Assembly (NCBI GenBank): GCA_023412175.1 | Contig: JAEYOB010000593.1 | Location: 1-9,781, forward strand | DNA from: Pseudomonadota bacterium | Lineage (GTDB): Bacteria > Pseudomonadota > Alphaproteobacteria > Azospirillales > Azospirillaceae | Length of the DNA stretch: 9,781 nt | Reading direction: 5' to 3' | Part shown: in pieces, positions 7,901 through 9,781 of the stretch | Layout of the letters: each line of letters starts with the position of its first letter | Numbering within the stretch: position 1 is the first letter of the stretch | Position numbers and translations under genes: made by a program | The notes under the pieces: generated by a model | What the model was told of the DNA's origin: nothing | Database searches by the model: none | Seen by the model: only the letters and a program-made list of their open reading frames with translations

Positions 7901-8159
7901 TTTCAGTTCCCGAGGACTGCGGCCAATGGCGATCGACCAACGAACCGGCGTCGATCGGCTGCGCACCGATAAGCACGCGCCCCGGCTCCCCGTGCGCCAG
8001 GATATGGATGGCTTTCGGAGTCTCGGAAAGCGCATTGGCAAGCATTGCGTGCGCATCCTGAGCCCCGGAAACCGTGACGATGCGAATGCCAGATCTGCGA
8101 CGATCCAGAAGGAACGGAATATCTTCTATCCCGGCGCCAACAAACAAGATCTCGGTCAC
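4944..8159 (-). CDS. Large DUF4347-domain RTX repeat protein, probably type I secreted
   Basis: The 1071-residue product has clear modules. Residues 1-140 match the DUF4347 domain common at the N-terminus of large surface/RTX proteins: MTEILFVGAG, IHILAHGEPG (His56), EILIHACRVADGEVG (Cys92) and a TGARVAAS segment. Residues 157-400 are glycine/aspartate-rich RTX nonapeptides (GGxGxDxUx, Ca2+-binding). Residues 400-535 are beta-type sequence. Residues 538-571 and 693-743 are PGG(D/N) linkers, with a short RTX block at 577-612 between them. Residues 760-870 are an unrecognised segment. Residues 885-1000 are a third RTX block, followed by DLFCFAPGSGHDAIADF and a C-terminal tail resembling type I secretion regions. 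There is no Sec signal peptide, as expected for type I export. GTG 8159 is chosen because GGAGG lies 8 nt upstream; ATG 8174 and GTG 8210 lack such a site. A surface adhesin or matrix protein is inferred. Confidence 0.88.
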   Translation of the reverse strand: MTEILFVGAGIEDIPFLLDRRRSGIRIVTVSGAQDAHAMLANALSETPKAIHILAHGEPGRVLIGAQPIDAGSLVDRHWPQSSGTEILIHACRVADGEVGRQFLDRLASATGARVAASSLPVGNEARGGTWALDTATAPLHTASPFVGHEAWPHLLATVTGTPDADTLTAGAEGDTLIGGGGNDVLLAGPAADFLDGGDGEDHADYSNADTGILIDLLNPENNTGYAAGDTYSSIEVYVGGSGNDTMRGTEDHDWFWGHGGNDVEYGYGGNDRLESGEGDDTVYGGDGNDEIFGRADNDHLLGEAGADTIVGGSGNDLIEGGDGADVMYGDWGADTMIGGDGDDVFHGGEVVDNGYPEPQSDRIEGGAGNDRYIVVNQLEANTVTFEGGAGTDTLELSSNDEPFLENSSKMKPATPAIDLSGMTLDSVERLALTGTRRHTVTMTADQANGFELVTGAQQGDAFRVVGAAMTGTVGSGDGSAVTAGQVQAEVVNGNTVLHIGMDSVAGADVSLTLEGTFAAAEIQVSGTSITLGQGTSPGGDPGGDPGGNPGGDPGGNPGGDPGGNPGGNPGTAGQLIVGTAERDVLIGGDGADTIVGNGGNDYMAGGGGSDVFVINPGNGYDYIDGFQTGSSGDLVDLRGYDGISSAAAVLATAEEDDAGTYLNLGPGDTITLAGVRRADLTAANFIFADSTPGGDPGGNPGGDPGGDPGGNPGGDPGGDPGGNPGGDPGSNPGGNPGSNPGGGTGNTGGGTPPSNGGANPDIIQVPLADASQALESLLSQLSPEGGDQDALRSGLSELLGRLPADGMLTLRIVKPTAPSAAASDNTITMSGGGENEVLVVDGRGLATGSTLQINGVSYAAIIGDAQANGDDGSGIIAGDGGDQTLSMGGGNDTAVAGGGNDALYGNAGADMLYGNAGSDTLFGGKDADTIFGGKAEDFLNGNLGDDLLNGNLGNDTVHGGQGNDTVRGGQDNDQLFGDLGDDELWGDRGNDTLTGGDGADLFCFAPGSGHDAIADFNAAGGDRLVLSGDMSFSVQADAAGNAVIVFSSDDDVTLQGVRSDQFSVDWIMRR
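5160..5507 (-). repeat. C-terminal RTX nonapeptide repeat block
   Basis: Residues 885-1000 of the large protein contain about a dozen consecutive GGxGNDxLx-type units, with variants such as NGNLGDDLL, GGQGNDTV and GDRGNDTL. Such units normally fold into a Ca2+-loaded parallel beta-roll outside the cell. Several neighbouring units are near duplicates (LYGNAGAD and LYGNAGSD; LNGNLGDD and LNGNLGND), which suggests recent local duplication. Confidence 0.88.
5931..6083 (-). repeat. PGG(D/N) tetrapeptide linker 2, 12-bp tandem repeat
   Basis: Residues 693-743 consist of about 13 tetrapeptide units, mostly PGGD or PGGN, degenerating to PGSN and PGGG at the C-terminal end. The DNA is a 12-bp tandem repeat, so gain or loss of units keeps the reading frame. 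It separates the middle RTX block from the unrecognised 760-870 segment. Confidence 0.9.
6447..6548 (-). repeat. PGG(D/N) tetrapeptide linker 1, 12-bp tandem repeat
   Basis: Residues 538-571 hold about 8.5 tetrapeptide units PGGD/PGGN with the same 12-bp DNA unit as linker 2. It lies between a beta-type segment and the short middle RTX block. It is probably a flexible proline/glycine hinge. Confidence 0.9.
6960..7691 (-). repeat. N-terminal RTX nonapeptide repeat block
   Basis: Residues 157-400 carry many GGxGNDxUx units, for example IGGGGNDVL, GGSGNDTM, GGDGNDEIF, GGSGNDLIEGG and GGAGNDRY. They are interrupted near residues 203-235 by a non-repeat insert (ADYSNADTGILIDLLNP) of a kind often seen between RTX rolls. 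Calcium binding is inferred from the family. Confidence 0.88.
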
Positions 8160-8167
8160 CTTGTTTT

Positions 8168-8172
8168 CCTCC
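8168..8172 (-). promoter_or_regulatory. Ribosome binding site fixing the RTX gene start
   Basis: GGAGG on the minus strand lies 8 nt upstream of GTG 8159. It overlaps the alternative ATG 8174, which itself has no purine-rich site at the right distance. The resulting N-terminus MTEILFVG is where DUF4347 domains usually begin. Confidence 0.7.
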
Positions 8173-8184
8173 ATCAAGGCGCAA

Positions 8185-8202
8185 CTGCAAAAATATTTGC
8201 AG
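8185..8202 (-). promoter_or_regulatory. Inverted repeat in the RTX gene leader
   Basis: CTGCAAA (8185-8191) and TTTGCAG (8196-8202) are perfect 7-bp arms around a 4-nt AT centre. The element sits 12 nt upstream of the ribosome binding site. It could be a protein operator or an mRNA hairpin in the leader; the sequence cannot tell which. Confidence 0.5.
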
Positions 8203-8211
8203 AAACGCACA

Positions 8212-8237
8212 AATATAAAATGGCGCTAGCCATTCAA
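8212..8237 (-). promoter_or_regulatory. Candidate promoter/operator of the RTX gene
   Basis: On the minus strand TTGAAT (8237-8232) and TATATT (8217-8212) resemble -35 and -10 boxes, but the 14-nt spacer is too short for an ordinary sigma-70 promoter. Between them lies an inverted repeat, ATGGC/GCCAT with a 4-nt centre (8220-8233). This is an AT-rich island in otherwise GC-rich DNA. A regulator that bends or untwists the spacer, or an unrelated nearby start, would both fit. Confidence 0.3.
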
Positions 8238-8710
8238 TTGACCCAAGCAAACCCAATGTCAGCGCCAAACAGCAATCTCTCAACCAATATTGCGGGATAA
8301 CACCTTGGTCGAATGGGCAAAAACAAAACGATATTTATGGATGGAATTAGCTTTGATTGGTAGCACCTCACCTTCTCAAAAGGAGATCGGGGAAAACACC
8401 AACCACCTCAAAGCGGCTTTTAGAATTATTATTTTGGAGAATGCATGCGGCGAAGGGATGGGATGGGCGCAACGGTGTACGCCCGGCCGGCGCAGCGGCG
8501 CACGGAGGCTGAGATTGCCCATCGCTGGCAGGTAGCGGGAAGGGGGGTGGCGATGCCCACCCGTCCGGCAGGACCGCAACATTCGGGGATCACGCCGGAG
8601 GTTGGCGTACCCCAGCCGGATCATCCCACGGAAAACGTATCAAATGAAGGCACCAGGTCCGGCCGGGACAAGCGCGCGCACCACCCGGCCGAAGCCCCAC
8701 CGTTGCGTGG
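8238..8710. other. Gene-less stretch between the RTX gene and DUF1491 terminator
   Basis: No frame in this stretch has a convincing product. The first 200 bp are AT-rich compared with the rest of the window. They include a run of AT around 8420-8440, followed by GGAG and an ATG at about 8445, but the frame that follows reads as low-information Arg/Pro/Gly sequence. An 8-bp all-GC inverted repeat lies at 8660-8691. It probably holds the regulatory region of the minus-strand RTX gene. Confidence 0.5.
8660..8691. repeat. GC-rich inverted repeat
   Basis: CGGCCGGG (8660-8667) and CCCGGCCG (8684-8691) are perfect 8-bp arms separated by 16 nt. It lies about 30 bp beyond the DUF1491 terminator on the minus strand. 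No T-tract follows on either strand, so its role is unknown. Confidence 0.35.
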
Positions 8711-8719
8711 AAAGGCCGC

Positions 8720-8748
8720 AAAAAGGGGTAGGCTCTTTCGCCTGCCCC
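8720..8748 (-). terminator. Intrinsic terminator of the DUF1491 gene
   Basis: On the minus strand GGGGCAGGC, a GAAAGA loop and GCCTACCCC form a 9-bp stem with a single C/A mismatch. It is followed immediately by TTTTT (complement of 8720-8724). It begins 22 nt after the stop codon at 8770, which supports the minus-strand gene as real. Confidence 0.85.
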
Positions 8749-8769
8749 TATCTCACAGGGAGGGGAACC

Positions 8770-9102
8770 TCAAAGAATGGCTCCTTCAAACCAGTGGCGC
8801 CCCTGACGGTCCTCCACTTCGATGACCCAGACATCCGGGTCGTACTTCACTTGGCGGGCGACATAGCCGTCTGCGGTGGCCTCGTCCACGGGTTCAGCCC
8901 CGGTTGCCCGCGACCAGACCAGTCGCTCGTCGCGGCGAACCTGGGTCAGCACGAAGAAACGGCCGTCGAGAAGGCTGACCTTCAGCAGGACCGTGCCGCG
9001 TGAACGGTCGCCCTTGCGCAGCACCATCATGGGAACCCCCTGGACGGCGGCGGCGCGAATGTGCCCCATCACCCAGAGGTCCGTCGAAATCCGGTCGTCC
9101 AT
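8770..9102 (-). CDS. DUF1491 family protein
   Basis: This 110-residue soluble protein matches the DUF1491 family as I recall it from alphaproteobacteria. It has STDLWVMGHIRAAAVQGVP near the N-terminus, then VLRKGDRSRGTVLLKV, ATGAEPVDEATADGYVARQ and a C-terminal YDPDVWVIEVEDRQGRHWFE. Family function is unknown to me. It is small and has no signal peptide or membrane segment, so it should be cytoplasmic. The frame extends upstream to 9192, but those 30 residues are Arg/Gly-rich noise. ATG 9102 has GGAGAG a few nucleotides upstream and starts at the conserved region. It is transcribed alone, ends at an intrinsic terminator and diverges from the RTX gene at 9331. Confidence 0.88.
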   Translation of the reverse strand: MDDRISTDLWVMGHIRAAAVQGVPMMVLRKGDRSRGTVLLKVSLLDGRFFVLTQVRRDERLVWSRATGAEPVDEATADGYVARQVKYDPDVWVIEVEDRQGRHWFEGAIL

Positions 9103-9251
9103 GGTCTCTCCACACGGGGGCAATCCGCGGACACGGGCGGCCCGCCGGAGATGCCGGTTTCCATGATCGGCGCCTGCAACGCTCCCCACCATGCCCGGCC
9201 ATCCCGCGCATGAAGCCCGATTGCCTGGCTTTCAGCAAGCGGACAGCGCAT

Positions 9252-9265
9252 TAACCTGCAGGTTA
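9252..9265. promoter_or_regulatory. Perfect 14-bp palindrome, candidate operator
   Basis: TAACCTGCAGGTTA is a perfect palindrome in the 228-bp region between the divergent DUF1491 and RTX genes, 65 bp upstream of ATG 9331. It contains the ACCTG/CAGGT half-sites seen in many LuxR-type boxes, but here they abut with no spacer, so that identity is not supported. It could serve either divergent gene. Confidence 0.45.
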
Positions 9266-9298
9266 GGACTTTCCGGAGTAATCTGCCCCATACCCATA

Positions 9299-9311
9299 CG
9301 CGCAATGCGCG
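9299..9311. promoter_or_regulatory. Short inverted repeat near the second RTX start
   Basis: CGCGCA and TGCGCG are 6-bp arms around a single central A, 19 bp upstream of ATG 9331. The site is too tight for a stable RNA hairpin using all pairs but could be a small operator. Chance occurrence in GC-rich DNA is quite possible. Confidence 0.25.
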
Positions 9312-9330
9312 ACAATCCGGAAGGTGCGAC

Positions 9331-9781
9331 ATGGCAACGGTCTCGGTCACGGCAAAGGATCTCAAGAACCTGACGGCGGGCGCCGGATCCGATACGCTCA
9401 CCGTGCTGTCCGGGCTGGTCGACACCTCCGCGCTTTCCAAGGTTACCGGCTACTCGACGATCCAGATCAACACGAACGCCGCCCACATCGTATCGCTGCC
9501 GGAAACCATCCTGAGCCCTCCGGGCACGGTGACCCTGTCGACCTCCAGCACCATCGGCGTGTCGATCACCGGCGCCGCGCTGGCGGGCTCGGGCAACAGG
9601 CTCAACATCACGAGCTTTTCAGGCGACGACAGCATCATCGGGTCGCCCAGCGACGACACCATTTTGAGCGGAGCCGGCCGGGATCGCCTCGAGGGTGGTC
9701 CGGGCGCCGGCAACGACAGCATCGATGGCGGGGCCGACCGGGATTGGCTCGCGGGCGGCAGCGGCAACGATACCCTCCTCG
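9331..9781 (+). CDS. RTX calcium-binding repeat protein, N-terminal part (right-truncated)
   Basis: The frame is open from ATG 9331 to the right edge, giving the first 150 residues. GGAAGG at 9319-9324 lies 6 nt upstream of the start. Residues 1-95 are a Ser/Thr/Val-rich beta-type region starting MATVSVTAKDLKNLTAG, without a Sec signal peptide or DUF4347 domain. From about residue 97 they become RTX units: FSGDDSIIG, PSDDTILSGAGRDRLEGG, GNDSIDGGADRDWLAGG and GSGNDTLL. RTX proteins bind Ca2+ outside the cell and are normally exported by type I secretion using a C-terminal signal, here beyond the window. It is divergent from DUF1491 and separate from the large DUF4347-RTX gene. Whether it is an adhesin, enzyme or matrix protein cannot be judged from the visible part. 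Confidence 0.85.
   Translation, partial: MATVSVTAKDLKNLTAGAGSDTLTVLSGLVDTSALSKVTGYSTIQINTNAAHIVSLPETILSPPGTVTLSTSSTIGVSITGAALAGSGNRLNITSFSGDDSIIGSPSDDTILSGAGRDRLEGGPGAGNDSIDGGADRDWLAGGSGNDTLL

Noticed and set aside
6663..8300. 545-residue open frame on the plus strand opposite the RTX gene
   Set aside because: It is a shadow of the GC-rich repetitive minus-strand gene; its Val/Ala/Gly-rich product has no recognisable motif, while the minus strand has clear domains, a ribosome binding site and a terminator.
8290..8535. 81-residue plus-strand frame with a TTG start
   Set aside because: There is no ribosome binding site, the AT-rich first half gives way to low-information Arg-rich sequence, and no family is recognised.
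8445..8825. 126-residue plus-strand frame with GGAG about 6 nt upstream
   Set aside because: The product is Arg/Pro/Gly-rich with no motif, and its end overlaps the well-supported DUF1491 gene and its terminator on the other strand.
9103..9192. 30-residue N-terminal extension of the DUF1491 gene
   Set aside because: It is Arg/Gly-rich with no resemblance to the family, and ATG 9102 has a good ribosome binding site.

Overview
The window looks like chromosomal DNA of a GC-rich alphaproteobacterium, most likely Rhodospirillales and possibly Azospirillum-like. This is inferred from the strong G/C bias at third codon positions, a DUF1491 gene (a family I know mainly from alphaproteobacteria), and the pairing of a PuuD-type urate-oxidation gene with guanine deaminase. 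No rRNA, tRNA, CRISPR array or insertion sequence was recognised.

Region 1 (1-1546, plus strand) is the end of a purine-catabolism cluster. It holds the heme-binding C-terminus of a PuuD-like urate hydroxylase, followed 13 bp later by guanine deaminase (guaD). Together they cover two steps of the route guanine -> xanthine -> urate -> 5-hydroxyisourate.

Region 2 (1565-4223, minus strand) is a complete ABC importer operon converging on guaD. Its order is periplasmic binding protein (NMT1/THI5/SsuA-like), ATPase, permease, with the last two overlapping by 4 bp. Its position suggests, but does not show, that the substrate is a nitrogen compound related to purines.

Region 3 (4224-4943) has no intact gene. 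On the minus strand it holds what looks like a decayed gene fragment broken by one frameshift. It ends with a textbook intrinsic terminator serving the next gene.

Region 4 (4944-8159, minus strand) is the most unusual feature. It encodes a 1071-residue secreted-type protein with an N-terminal DUF4347 domain carrying a His/Cys pair, three blocks of RTX calcium-binding repeats, and two low-complexity linkers built from PGG(D/N) tetrapeptides. An unrecognised segment and a type I secretion-like C-terminus complete it. Its upstream region is AT-rich and contains two inverted repeats.

Region 5 (8160-9781) has about 600 bp without a credible gene. It is followed by a small DUF1491 gene on the minus strand with its own terminator. 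Divergently from that, a second RTX-type gene starts on the plus strand and runs off the right edge, with a perfect 14-bp palindrome in its upstream region. Two RTX genes thus flank DUF1491, suggesting a surface or secreted-protein locus. No type I secretion transporter is visible in the window.
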